Of a stretch of 64,000 bases of DNA, positions 22,881-34,482 are shown in pieces. The DNA comes from Leucaena leucocephala (Eukaryota > Streptophyta > Magnoliopsida > Fabales > Fabaceae): NCBI GenBank assembly GCA_037074615.1, contig CM073537.1, forward strand, positions 21,409,989 through 21,473,988, written 5' to 3'. Numbering within the stretch: position 1 is the stretch's first letter; every line of letters begins with the position of its first letter. Below the pieces are notes generated by a model. That model was not told where the DNA came from, ran no database searches, and worked only from the letters and a program-made list of their open reading frames with translations. Made by a program: the position numbers and the translations under genes.

Positions 22881-23500
22881 TTTTTCACCACTTTTATAAT
22901 TATTGGCATTGCATTGGTTGTGATGGATAACTTCAACGACTTCCGTTTTGACATTTGCTATGCTACCCTTTGTCTTCTGCGAACCTTTCTGCTTCAATCA
23001 GAATTTAAACTCCCATAATTCATAATTTATAAATAGTATCAAATTTCATAAATTCTCCGTGGGCAAAATATTCATAAATTTTATGTTATATTTTATATAA
23101 AAAAGATGAGACTATATTTAAAAATATATAGCCCTGGTGAGTAAGGGGAACAAAAATAGCACAAAGTCCTAGATAACAAAATTTGAACTAATAAGCTTGT
23201 GAATAATTAGTCACTTTTTTACTAACTAAATTAAATATATATTTTCGTCCATCAAATAAAGTCACAAGTCGTCTTAGGCCCGTAGTCTGAAAGACACACG
23301 GACGGGCTTTACCTTGGTGGCCTTCTAAACAAGGCTTGAGTAACATGGTGTTTTCGTCAACGACCCAAAAAAGGGCAGAGATTTTTTTTTTAAGAGAGAT
23401 ATTCACTAATAGGTTTAGATCCAACTTGTGGCCTCCCACTTATAGTAGAAAAGTTTAAGGGCATTGGCAAAGAGTAGTGACTTTAGAAAACCTAATATAT

Positions 23501-23692
23501 ACGACAGGGGTTAATCTAAGTGGTAGGCAATTCAGTATCGTTTAAACGAAGTATCGAGTTCAAGCCTTAGCATATGTAGAAAACTTTCGTTGGGAGACTC
23601 ACCCACCATAGCTAGGTGCGCGATGTGGGTCGGATCCAGATATAGTCGGGACAAAACTTCGGTGAACTGGGTGGGAAAAAAAAAAAGAAAAT
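23501..23692 (+). mobile_element. tRNA-derived SINE, family A, copy 2
   Basis: It is flanked by a perfect 14-bp target duplication aaaacctaatatat (23487-23500 and 23693-23706). Box A-like ttaatctaagtggtaggc and box B-like gagttcaagcc lie near the 5' end, and the 3' end is A-rich (gggtgggaaaaaaaaaaag). The long exact duplication together with the tail is the hallmark of LINE-assisted retroposition. Confidence 0.88.
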
Positions 23693-24344
23693 AAAACCTA
23701 ATATATGCAAACATAAAGGGGACGAAGTATAAGTTTGCAGAAATAAATTAAACATTCTCTAATAATGGAGGCGGAATTTGTACGCCTTAAGTAGACATAA
23801 TCGTAATTATTTAGTGTTAGTGGATTGAAAGATGGTAATGGGGAGGCGACTATATTTGAAAGTTGTAAGTCCAATTAATATTAATATTAATTATTAATTA
23901 TGAATTGTGGGTATGGCAACTAGTAGTGGAACACACACGACGCATTTCTAGGTTCATTATTGCGGAATTCATCAATTAACCAATCCCATTTGGCTGAGGC
24001 AGAGTACCGTATTCATGGATGAGATTACCTTCATCTCACACCACTCAATTTCTTACCTTTAACTTATTTACACCTTTTCCTAAAAAAAGAATAAGTTGTG
24101 ATTGGATGTATACCGTTATTTATAGAGATGACGAGTGAGGGAGGGAATAAATAAAAAAATTAGACGAGAGAGATATATTATTAATTAAAAGTTGGTGAAA
24201 AAAGTATGTTAAATTTTTAAACAAAATGTCACTTTTGCTGGCGCGTGCACCTTCTCTCAAAATCAATGAGTGAGAATAAATGGGATCATCCAGATTAAGA
24301 ATAATTATTGGGTAATTTTATTCATGACCTCATCAACTATAGCC

Positions 24345-24790
24345 TGGATAAGAGTTTAAAAAAAGCTTATAAAAAAAATATTTTTAGATAGCTTTTAACA
24401 AAAATCTTTTAGAGAATAGTTTATAGAAAAAAATAATTCTGAATAAATGAGTGTTTGGATAGTTATTATTAAAAAAATTTTTAAAATTAGAAAATTACTA
24501 GAAATGGTATGATTTTATTAAAAATTATGAAAGAGGGGAGGGGAGAGAGAGTGAAGAAAAGAGAAGAGAGGAGAGAAAGGAGTGATGGTGGAGAAAATAG
24601 GAGAGAGGAGAGAGGGTGGATAAGATAGAGGAGAGAGGGAAAATGGTATAAGAAAAAATAAAGGTAAAATAATAATTGGATAGTCTATAAACTCTTTTAC
24701 TATTTCAAAAAACTAGTTTCAATAGCTTATCCAAAATTTTAATTTTAAACAATAGTTTGGTCCAAAAACTCTTTTGGATATATATAACTA
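24345..24790 (-). mobile_element. Non-autonomous DNA element (MITE) with internal polypurine tract, copy 1
   Basis: It is related to 40106-40600 in inverted orientation. Shared blocks are gaataaatgagtgtttggatagtt, a 100-bp run of gaggagagagg repeats and ggtaaaataataattggatagtctataaactc. The gtttgga-like ends suggest terminal inverted repeats, but I could not fix the termini or a target duplication. Confidence 0.6.
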
Positions 24791-26989
24791 TTTATTTTAA
24801 AATTTTCTTAAATCAAGATTTAGGTTATACACCTTTTTTAAATTTTAGTTTGAGATTTCTAAACAGCACATAGCTCTGTCCAGCAATAATATTTGTCTGT
24901 GACACAATAATATAGCTCTGCAATGGATTTGGCAAAAAAAAAACAAAAAACAAAGAAAGAAAGAAAGAAAATAAAAGGGTAAATTGATCCCAGAAGAGGA
25001 TGTGAGGTGGGCCACCAACTTCTTGTATTTACTACACAATGTACGTGATTAGTTACTGCAGTTATTGTTAATTAATGAAATTAAATTGAAGAGGAAGAGA
25101 TTAATTGGAATTTTGATTAAGAAGAGATTAGGGCGTGCTTGTGAACAAAATGAAGAGAAATAGATCATGTCATGTAAGGGATGATTGGGCCTTGCCTATC
25201 TATTGGGGTTAAAGTTTAATGTAGTCACCAGTAATTAATGTTCGAGCCAACTACTATATGTGGGTTCAGTTAATAAAAAGATAAGATATATGATTATTTA
25301 AAGCGTAGTTAATCCTAAAGAGTATTATTTTGTTATTAAACCCTCTTATAAAAAAATTTATATAAAAAAAATATATTTGAGGTTACACACCAACTTTATC
25401 GCTTTAGTATTAAACTCACCCTGTTGATTCATTTAATTGCAGTACTATTTTCCTAATTTAAAAAATACATTCAATTTACACGAGCGTTAAACAAATATGA
25501 ATTTATAAATAAAACATTTATATATATATATTCATTCATATATATAGTGAGAACCTTTCATGTGTGAGAGATCGACTTGTTAACTTCACATACCCGATGA
25601 CTCGTCTCTATAAATGGAGCTGGCCCGGTATTCCTCATATAGATCAGTAACATAAAATAAAATCTAATTATCCCAATAAAAACAAAACATACATAAATAT
25701 ATTTATGCTTACTTATGAAGTTAGTGCAACCATCGGGATCTCCATTACGTCTGTTCACTTTATGATTTATATAACGGTGGGAGTACATGTCATGATCAAC
25801 TTGAGTGCAAAATTCCTAACAAAGTACTAAAAAACATGCATGTATGGGAGCTGAGATTAGCCAGATTTGAATAAATATACGTCTCTACTTTGTGAGACGC
25901 TTGTCCTTTTTCTGTAAAGCACAAACGACACCATGTTTAATTAGGTGCAGATTCTAAAGGCCATTGCGTACGTGGGCTCGATGCAATTAATCATCGCTCA
26001 CTCGATCAAGGATAAAATTAAATTTCGGTGCAATATTTTATTCCATGACTTCATCACAACTTTTAACACATTCATGCTATGTTATACACACACACACACT
26101 AGAAGAGAATTACAGCCAATTTTGTACCTGCTTTGCTTGATTTAGACGTGTCAATATATCAAACAATATAGAATTTTATAAAAAAAAGATTAAAAAAGAT
26201 CAAAAATAACTCTTAATAGAATTGTTAAACGGGATTTATTGATTAATAATTTATCTAAAAATTTAGTTGTTAATAGAACATGATAATATTATGAAATTTA
26301 TATAGCTAGCATTAGCTAGTAGGATAAGGTAATGAGAACAAACGAAGAAAGATGATTATTAAAATTTGGAAGTAACAACCGAATTAATGATGGAATTAAG
26401 TCAAAGAGTAAAGACAAGCCTAAGCATTATGAGCCTGAGGGGATTTAAATGAAGTGAGGTTTTGGATTCGAGGCCGTGAGTTGTAATGCTCTTAGGGGAA
26501 AAATATATTAAAGAGACTCGACTCTCGAGAATATTTGGTAACGTTGGCCACTTTAAAAAAGACAAGATTCCAAATATACTCATAAGCCTCACATGCAGCC
26601 GATCAACGATGCGCTGTTGCATCTCCAAAGAGAAAGAATTTCATCATATATATATATATATATCACATATGCCTCACTTGTATACATACACATACATTCC
26701 CAGATACGAGTTTATAAATTGAAATATTTTACCTTTGATATATGTCTCTAAATAAGCACGGTATCTTAAATATAATTATAAAGATATCGTTAAATATCTG
26801 AGAGGGAAGGGAGGGAGAGGTTAACGATATTTGCATCAGAATGCGTACAAAAAATAAGTGAATGTTCTTTTAATTAATTAAGTAATAATAGAGAATCTTG
26901 AAGCGGGTATACGTCATGTGCGTCCTTAATTTGGCCACAACCTAGCTGGGGCTACTCATGATGAAGCCCTCAAATTGTTTCCCCATGAT

Positions 26990-27011
26990 TTATTATTATT
27001 ATTATTATTAT
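26990..27011 (+). repeat. (ATT)7 microsatellite
   Basis: Seven tandem ATT units in the KAPP-FAF interval. A separate (AT)n tract is at 26644-26662, with others near 28858 and 29599. Confidence 0.9.
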
Positions 27012-27939
27012 CACAGAATAAAAGAGGACTTTATTGGGAAGAGAATCCAGTTCATGTACATATGGATTACACACGCATGACAACAAAATAAAGCAAATAT
27101 TATCGTTGGACCTTCCCTACCCTCTGCCCCTTTTGACCATCTGTGAGGCTATATACCCTTTTAATGTTTTTTAAATCCTCTTCCTCCTTTTCAATTCATC
27201 AAACCAATCACATTCTGCTACGTGACCATGCAAACATGTCAACCATCTAATGGTCACTAATTCAAATGTTAATACTCCGATCTTTACTATAAAATTTATT
27301 TAATTAATTTTGACCTATTAAAAAAAATAATAAAATTAATTAATTATTTATAAAAATAGTGTGTTAATTTTTTTAAAATATCACTTTTAATCATATGCAT
27401 TCAAACTATTTTTAATAAAAAAAATCACCTAGATATGTACAATTTAGTTATATTTTGAAGAGAATATTATAATTTTGATAGATAAAGTAGAATGATAGTT
27501 TATATTCATGATTAAAGTATACTCCGTATCTAATTCTTATACTTATGACCTATATCAAATTTCCAATTACTTCCATCTCTTCCATTTTCTTTCTTTCAAT
27601 AAGAAAATAAAGGAGAAGAGGAATGGAGCATACCGAATCAATTAAACTTTAAGGTCTAAATCAGAGTGGCACAACAGGTGCATCTCCCAACAGATAATAA
27701 GAGGGAGAAAGGATAAATAGCCATAAAGCTCAATAGTTATGGCAAGAAATAACCCTTTAATTATAGTGTTAGGAAGACGATAATTTTGAAAAATGAAATC
27801 TTCACGTATTGGGAAATTTTTCTTGCTTGCGCCTCAACTAACAATCCTCGTAATTAATGTGATTTATAGTAACATATTAAATCAAAATTTAATTTATATA
27901 TTTTAATTATATGCAAATTCTAATTAAAATACTAAGAGT

Positions 27940-28096
27940 ATTGTAGCTCAATGGCACCCATGCCTCCTCTCATAGAGGAGCTCATGGGTTCTATACTCTT
28001 AGATAACAAGGGGTCGCTGTGTGTATTTGTGTTGTGTGTGGGTCTCCTCCCCTATAGGGAAGAGGGGTTTTAAATTGTCTTATTAAAAAAAAAAAA
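27940..28096 (+). mobile_element. tRNA-derived SINE, family B
   Basis: It begins ttgtagctcaatggca (box A) and has catgggttctatactc (box B) about 45 bp on. It ends in a run of 12 A. Flanking ctaattaaaata and ttaatcaaaata may be a diverged target duplication. Confidence 0.65.
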
Positions 28097-29324
28097 GTTT
28101 AATCAAAATAGCTTGACCAACCGTGAACCCGGAGTCCAACACTTCCCTTATCCTCCATATATCCGCATGTACTTTTGAAGAGGTCTGTAACGCGCAGCAC
28201 AATGAAGAAGGTGCATATTAAATTATTTATGTTGTAAGAAGATGGAACCGTGGTGCGGGAGAATCAGGATTAATTATGAGATAGAGATTTATATATATGT
28301 AAGCACAAATGGTAATGGATGAATAGGTAAAATATACATGCATGGAATTTTGTGGGCAAATTGTGGAGTATCATCATGTGCAGGTAATAAACGAGGCAAC
28401 TTGGTCCAAGAGATTTTGGAGATCAAATTCAATTGACAGTAGGTACATGGTTAGATCAACCCTGCTGTAATGGTTCAACGTACCGGCCACCACCATATAA
28501 CACTTTCTTAATATTATATGTGTGTGTGTGGGTTAGAATACTCACTCCTAAGCGCTCTATCCATTTTCAGTGTTGTGTATATATCCTTTAAAGCCTTCCA
28601 CTTGTAGGGTAGGCCCTTCCCTTACTCTACCACTTGCATTTTGCCTTTCTCCCATTTCCTTCTTTCCCCCTTTCTTTGATTCCACTCGCAACCTATTTGC
28701 ATCCTCTTCAACTTCATGCCAATATGTTAATCATATATACATATATGGGTCTTTTTATTTGTTTCCCCCCTTTTTCTTTTCTTGTGACGATCCTATAATA
28801 TCTAGTGTAAGTTGTATACATTTATCCATTAAAAATGTATCGTAAGTTAAAATAAATTATATATATATATATATATTCGTATCTTAATTGTGGAAGGGTT
28901 GAATATAGATGTAAATATAGTTAATGTAATTATATGTTGAACGAGATATTAGTCGATGACCAAATTAAAATAATAAAAATGTTGGAATCTTTTGAGAAGA
29001 TAGGCATTGATGAGAGAGATTCATGGGTTAAAACTTGGAGCCGACAAGAGCACAAGAGTGACTAAATAAAGTAGAGGATAATCACTTGCCTCCTTTTCAA
29101 ATAACTTTTGGTCCGTACAATACATCATCGTCACCTCAAAGAAAATGGAGACCAATTAACCCTAATCCCACCATGATAAAAATAATTAATAATAATAATA
29201 ATACCCTGATACTTTTAAAACATGGCCATGGTACTTAAGGCACGAGAAAAATGGCGTTCTCTGATTTTCCCCCCTTCAACTTGCCTCTATTTCACGGTTT
29301 TCAAAAAATTTAAAAAATGAATTG

Positions 29325-29525
29325 TATTACCGGTAATTTTTTTTATATACTGAAAAATTTATATAGGTTCGATATCGACCTCTCACTAAAATTATGGCAT
29401 ATCCTTATAATTCAGAGAGCGCTTATAAGATATTTACAAGATCGTTTATCAAAAAAATATCATAACAATAATAAAAATTAAACTCGTGTCAAATAAATTT
29501 ACTTCTTATCATTCGTATTATTGGC
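29325..29525 (-). mobile_element. SINE-like element, family C, copy 1
   Basis: On the minus strand: acacgagtttaattttta, then aacgatcttgtaaatatcttataag and ataaggatatgccataattttagtgag, then ggtcgatatcgaacc and a T-rich end. The same order occurs at 39925-40100 and 40915-41110. Confidence 0.55.
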
Positions 29526-30401
29526 ACCATGAAAACAATACTCTAGTATGAAAACATAGAGTTCACCCAAAAACATAAAAAATATAAACAGAAGATATAT
29601 ATATATATATATAGAAGATATATATATATATAGAGAGAGAGAGAGATAAATAGAGATTGGGACAAGTTATAATGAAGGTTGTTGAATGGGCAGCTTTTTT
29701 TGGTGAGGATTGAGTCAGAAGAGGTCATACCGAGTGGAATTGACTATTGCATACATATCCTCTAATTTCAAAACGTATTATGAAAAACGAGGCCAAGGAA
29801 TTCGGATACTGTAATTCTCACTACTGTACCCCCACCCCCAAAACCAACATCACCATTCATGGGGTACCACCTAGTCTCCCCGCCATGTACCACCCAATCA
29901 ATATGTTGCTTCATAGCATTTTCCCATTTTAATACATTCTTCGTTTTTTCTAATTAAAGGGGGATATTAATAATTTAAGATTATAAACAGGATTGAATAC
30001 AATATGGTTATTGGCTCATGTTAATACATGGTGATAAACTAGATTTAATGGTTTTTCAAAGGCTGGGGGTTGAATTTTGGTTTTGAGAACCGGCTCTGTT
30101 TTGACTCTAGAGGGCATTTGAACCATAGATATGGTTTAGAAATATGGATTAGTGGCTATAGAGGGTGAATATGAGAGAAGGGGGGGGGGGCAATCGCTGT
30201 CAAGAAATATTTGGGAGAATCCATTTGCGCTCTGCCCTTTTGTTGGCTTTCTTTTGGAAAAGAATAGGTAATTGAAAACCCAACAGTGTGTCCTTCTTTC
30301 ATGTTCATTTCCCCAAATCCCCTAATTCTGCCTACATCACATGTGATGAGGAATTTCAGTACCAACTTATTTTTAGTCAATCAAAAAAAACCAAAACGCT
30401 G

Positions 30402-30440
<39 letters not shown>
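30402..30440 (+). repeat. (CT)n(CA)n microsatellite upstream of FAF
   Basis: About 12 CT units run directly into about 7 CA units. It lies about 325 bp upstream of the chosen FAF start, in the likely 5' UTR or promoter. Confidence 0.9.
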
Positions 30441-30441
<1 letters not shown>

Positions 30442-30764
30442 TTTTATAAAATTTCGTCTTTGTGGTGTGTGGTGGATTTAAGAATTCTATGACTCAAGTG
30501 GAACTGGTGAAATTCCTTTCTTCCCTCTCTCTCTCTCTGCATGACACAAGCCCCCTGCCACTTTTTGGCACTACAAATTCAGACGCCCCGCTTCAGTTCT
30601 CCAACATACCAATTCCCTCACTTCTTCACCTTCCATTCATTCTCTCTCATCTTCTCCTTCACCTACTTCTCTCTCTCCTTCCCAGAACGGAGCACTCTGT
30701 TTTAGCCTTGAAGCAACCTGTGGTATTTTTAACCTCTCGGATTCAAATTCTGTTAATCCATTTC

Positions 30765-31673
30765 ATGGCTGCAATAATGTTCCAAGGGTGTCAGCCATGT
30801 TACGAGTCACAGATCTTCGAGCCGAGAACAGGTGCAACACTCAGGCTTACCTTGCCTTGCTCTAAATCTCTCAGCCCTCCTCAACCCATGGATTTAACCT
30901 TCAAATCTAGTTTCTTCGATTCAAATTCCAAAACCCGTTATTCTGTAGAAATCGGCAGCAAAACTGATACGGGTGGGTATAGCTTCCTTCAAGCCCTTTC
31001 CAATGTCCGCCATGGCGGTGGCCTCAAAGAGCCATCGGAGAAGCAAAGCGTCTATGTCCATCCACAAGCCAAACGCTCTTCATTGATACTTTGCGAGAAA
31101 AGTCTCCAACTTTGCACTGAGAATCTGGGGAACGAGACGGGTACTGACATTGTTGGGAATAATAGCATTGACTTGCTGTGTTGTTCGTCGGAGCGCGGCA
31201 GTGCCGGAGATTCTCCGACAATGGAGCAAACAAGAGCGGCGCGTCCTGTTTTGGGAGGTAAGAAAGCGAAAACAACCCAGAATTTTCCACCTCCTTTGAC
31301 GACCATGAGGGGATCGGAATCTCTACGTGTAAGGCCCCACCGCGAAGAAGGACGACTGGTGATTGAGGCGGTGAGGGTCACATCAAGTGCTTCATGTTTC
31401 AAAGCGGAGAGAAGCCATGGCCGCCTCCGCCTATGCCTTTTGAAAAATGAGAGCACAAGCTTTGACTACGAAGAAGATGGTGACACAGATGAAAAAGAAG
31501 AGGTGGAAAGCGAAATGAACGAGGATGAAGTGGGAGAAAAAGAAGAGGAAGATGAAAGAGATGGAGAGAGAGAGGGGTTGAGAGGGTACGATAGGGCGAA
31601 TAGGTGCAGAGAGGGAGAGTGTGAAAATAATGAAACGTTAATGTTGGAACCTCTTTGGGTGACTACTTCTTGA
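30765..31673 (+). CDS. FANTASTIC FOUR (FAF) domain protein
   Basis: Single exon, 302 aa from MAAIMFQGC. The frame stays open upstream to 30462, which would add 101 residues. That part is low-complexity (Ser/Leu/Pro runs from a pyrimidine-rich leader), so I prefer the inner ATG. YVHPQAKRSSLILCEKSL and LCTENLGNETGTDI correspond to the conserved mid-region motif of FAFs. The FAF domain is NFPPPLTTMRGSESLRVRPH followed by EGRLVIEAVRV and SHGRLRLCLLK. The tail is strongly acidic (DEKEEVESEMNEDEVGEKEEED). In Arabidopsis, FAF proteins affect shoot meristem size by repressing WUSCHEL. By position it corresponds to FAF3/FAF4. No intron is needed and the stop is intact. Confidence 0.9.
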   Translation: MAAIMFQGCQPCYESQIFEPRTGATLRLTLPCSKSLSPPQPMDLTFKSSFFDSNSKTRYSVEIGSKTDTGGYSFLQALSNVRHGGGLKEPSEKQSVYVHPQAKRSSLILCEKSLQLCTENLGNETGTDIVGNNSIDLLCCSSERGSAGDSPTMEQTRAARPVLGGKKAKTTQNFPPPLTTMRGSESLRVRPHREEGRLVIEAVRVTSSASCFKAERSHGRLRLCLLKNESTSFDYEEDGDTDEKEEVESEMNEDEVGEKEEEDERDGEREGLRGYDRANRCREGECENNETLMLEPLWVTTS

Positions 31674-33004
31674 AGCTGTGTTTTGGATTTCTATGGGGTA
31701 TTAATAAAATAGATTTCATCTTCTCTTGATGTTTTCATGTAAGCTACTATATATGGTTGTAGGTGGTAGTTATTATCGTTATTCTCTCTCCCTGTCTGTC
31801 TTTCTTGGAAACAATCCAACACATGCATAAAAACACAGAACTCATTACATTCTGCAGACATGCAAAGCTTAGGGATTTCTTAATATAAGTTAATTTTGGT
31901 CATAACTTCTGTTGTTGTATTTTATATTTATTATTTTTATAGGCTTATTTATAAATTGACATATAATCTAATGTTACGTAAAAATATTTTAAAAAGATTA
32001 TATATTTATTATAATTAATTAATTAATTTAATTTATTTAATATATTTAAATTAATTAAAGAGAGTAATTTTTATATTAAAGACTAGAGGAATAACATATA
32101 TGAGGTTTTAAGAAGTAATGTAATCACAATAGAATTCTAAATTTTAAAATGAGTGAGTAGTCATTGATCTTATAATATTATTTTCTATATTTAAATTTGT
32201 CACATTGCATATTGGCTAGAAGTAATATACTGTGACACGTTCGTTAAAAAAAATCTTTTATAATAAATCATTTATTAAAAAGAGTAAAATAAAATAAACA
32301 CAAAAGTAGGAAAAATAATAATAATAACTTTTTGGTTATGGGCGAACAAGAACTGAACCCGCATGGGTTAAATTAATGTCATTCGCCCATCAATAAATGG
32401 ACCATTTGTTATCAAGTGGGATTAGATCGAGTTTTAGGGAGAATAGCTGTAATTGAATTGGGAACAAAAAGATTTTAAGTTAGGTGAAGACCATGGTATC
32501 GAAAACCTAATGACTACTTATTGAGAAATCTTTTAATGATTATATCTTTATGTTCCAGAGGAACCTCAAAATGACTTTTTCTTCTTCTTTTTTATTCATT
32601 CCCTATCTCTTCTATATCTGCATATTCGTTTATAAAAGAAAGGAGAGACACGCATGACGATGTGCAGTTGCTCCATTTTGAAAAAAGAGCCAAAATCTCG
32701 AGGGATATGGGCTGCGTGGAAAATTTGCCAAAAATGAGTAAATACAAAACAGTCAACCATCGCAATCATTAGAAAATATAGAGTAACAAATACTCAAGGG
32801 TAACTTATTTCTTGAATTTTATAAATATGAAACAAGTGTAATTAATTGTGCAGGATTTTAAAATTAAACAATAAATTGCAAAATAGTGAGATAATTGGCT
32901 GACAATATCTGAGTTATTTACCCAATTGAAACAAATACAGACAAGAGAGAACACATAAAACCATAAGAATAGATCTATTATTGTTCAAACTACTGTTTAC
33001 TTTT

Positions 33005-33120
33005 TGCAATAGGGTTCAAATAAAGGCACACACAATATATATCAGCACACATACCTACACTGCTACAGATTCAAACCGGGGAGAGGTAGGTATGTGCCAA
33101 CTGAACTAAAGGTTGTTGGC
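33005..33120 (-). mobile_element. tRNA-derived SINE fragment
   Basis: The minus strand reads CCTTTAGTTCAGTTGGCA (box A) and, about 25 bp later, CCGGTTTGAATCTG (box B). This is tRNA-like spacing but without a foldable tRNA. The 3' end is unclear. Confidence 0.55.
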
Positions 33121-33454
33121 AACTACTGTTTATGTGCAATCCCTTTAAAGGTACTTGAAGATTTTTCTCACTATAATGTAGAACAGAGTCACGACAAATG
33201 GTTTTCCCCTCACCCATAACAGTTTTCATAAATTACCCCTAACTATGCATATACAGGACTACAAGGGTTGTTACTTTAATGTAAATATGAGGGTTGTTGG
33301 GGGCGAAATCCTTTTTCAACTTATTTTGAGGGGTTTTTCAAAGTAAGTTGAAACCAGATAAAACAAGAATGAACTTGATTAAAAAAAAAAACAAGATTGG
33401 ATGAATAGAAGATATTCCATAAACTACTTACTTATTTTGTCACTATATGTAATT

Positions 33455-33712
33455 CTCCTCCCGTAGTTAATATAAAATATATTTAATTAATTTAATTATA
33501 TTAAAAAAATAGTTAAATTAGTTAATATATTATAATTTTTTAAAACACTATAATCATATTCTTTAACCTCATATCTCTTTTTTTTATTTATTATAGTTGA
33601 TAGAGTATTAGTAGGAATAATTTAAGAAAAAATTATAAATATAAGAAAGTCATCTTATATTTAATATCAAGAGTAACTCTCCAATTAAGTCTTATATTAA
33701 ATATCGAATGAG
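33455..33712. mobile_element. Stowaway-like MITE
   Basis: The left end ctcctcccgtagttaatata and the inverted right end ctcattcgatatttaatataagac are similar. The interior shares ttagttaatatatta..aaaaca..atcatattctttaac with 11391-11646 and 52457-52711. TA follows the right end. Confidence 0.58.
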
Positions 33713-34249
33713 TATTTTATAATTTATATTATAGAGCAGCTTTTCAATTTATGGATAAGCTTCATTATACAGTGACACAAGCTGATTTCAAGTTTGCTTT
33801 GAGTTTTGAAACTTGTAAATGACACGCTTTGCCTGTAATTTAATTTCCAGGGACCATCGTGGTATTAAATATAAAAGGCAGTGTTTGGTAGAATTATAGA
33901 GCACAACACCCATAAAAGGTTCTTGCTCCTCGATCTCATCTTTTTGGTTTTCCATAGAGAGCAACTTCGAATTAATATGCTTAATTATAATTAACACAGC
34001 ATAAACTTAATTTCTTGCCTACGTGGTCTTCCGTTGATGATTTTGTTGGTAATGTATGATGAGAGCGTAACCATAATTTCCTTATAAATCATGAACAATC
34101 AATAATGTATCAAAATAAATATATGAGGTTTTGTGGAGAAAATAATATGGAGATATTCATATTTCTGGATATAACATTACTTTAACCTAAATCTCACTAG
34201 TAGTACTACTAAGTAAATACCTTAAAAATATGTCTATATATAATAAATA

Positions 34250-34482
34250 CTACCTTCGTCTTGATTACAAGAACTCATCAATTTTTTTAAAAGTATTAAA
34301 AAAATTAAATAAAATATTTAATTATAATATATGCTCTATAATCTTTTTAAAATAAATAGTTTAAAATTTAAATAAATTAGTTTGATAAAAAAATAAATAT
34401 AAATACTTTAAAATGATTCATTTAATTTTTTTAATCTTTTTTAAAAAATTAATAGTATTTTATAATTAGTAGCGGAAGGGGT
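34250..34482. mobile_element. Stowaway-like MITE
   Basis: The left end ctaccttcgtcttgattacaag and the inverted right end ttaccccttccgctactaattataa match the plant TACTCCCTCCGTC-type terminus. The interior is AT-rich and non-coding. Confidence 0.5.

Larger units (their letters stand above)
21805..30764. other. Gene-free interval between KAPP and FAF, repeat-bearing
   Basis: KAPP (minus) and the FAF gene (plus) diverge across this 9-kb interval, so both promoters lie in it. I find no coding gene. It contains two copies of one SINE family in opposite orientation (22693-22880 and 23501-23692), a polypurine MITE (24345-24790) and another SINE (27940-28096). It also holds a copy of a third SINE-like family (29325-29525) and several AT, ATT and CT/CA microsatellites. 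The remainder is AT-rich and unassigned. Confidence 0.6.

Noticed and set aside
32330..32410. tRNA-like stretch (ggcgaacaagaactgaacccgcatgggtt)
   Set aside because: Box B-like bases are present, but no cloverleaf or matching box A could be drawn, and no SINE tail is evident.
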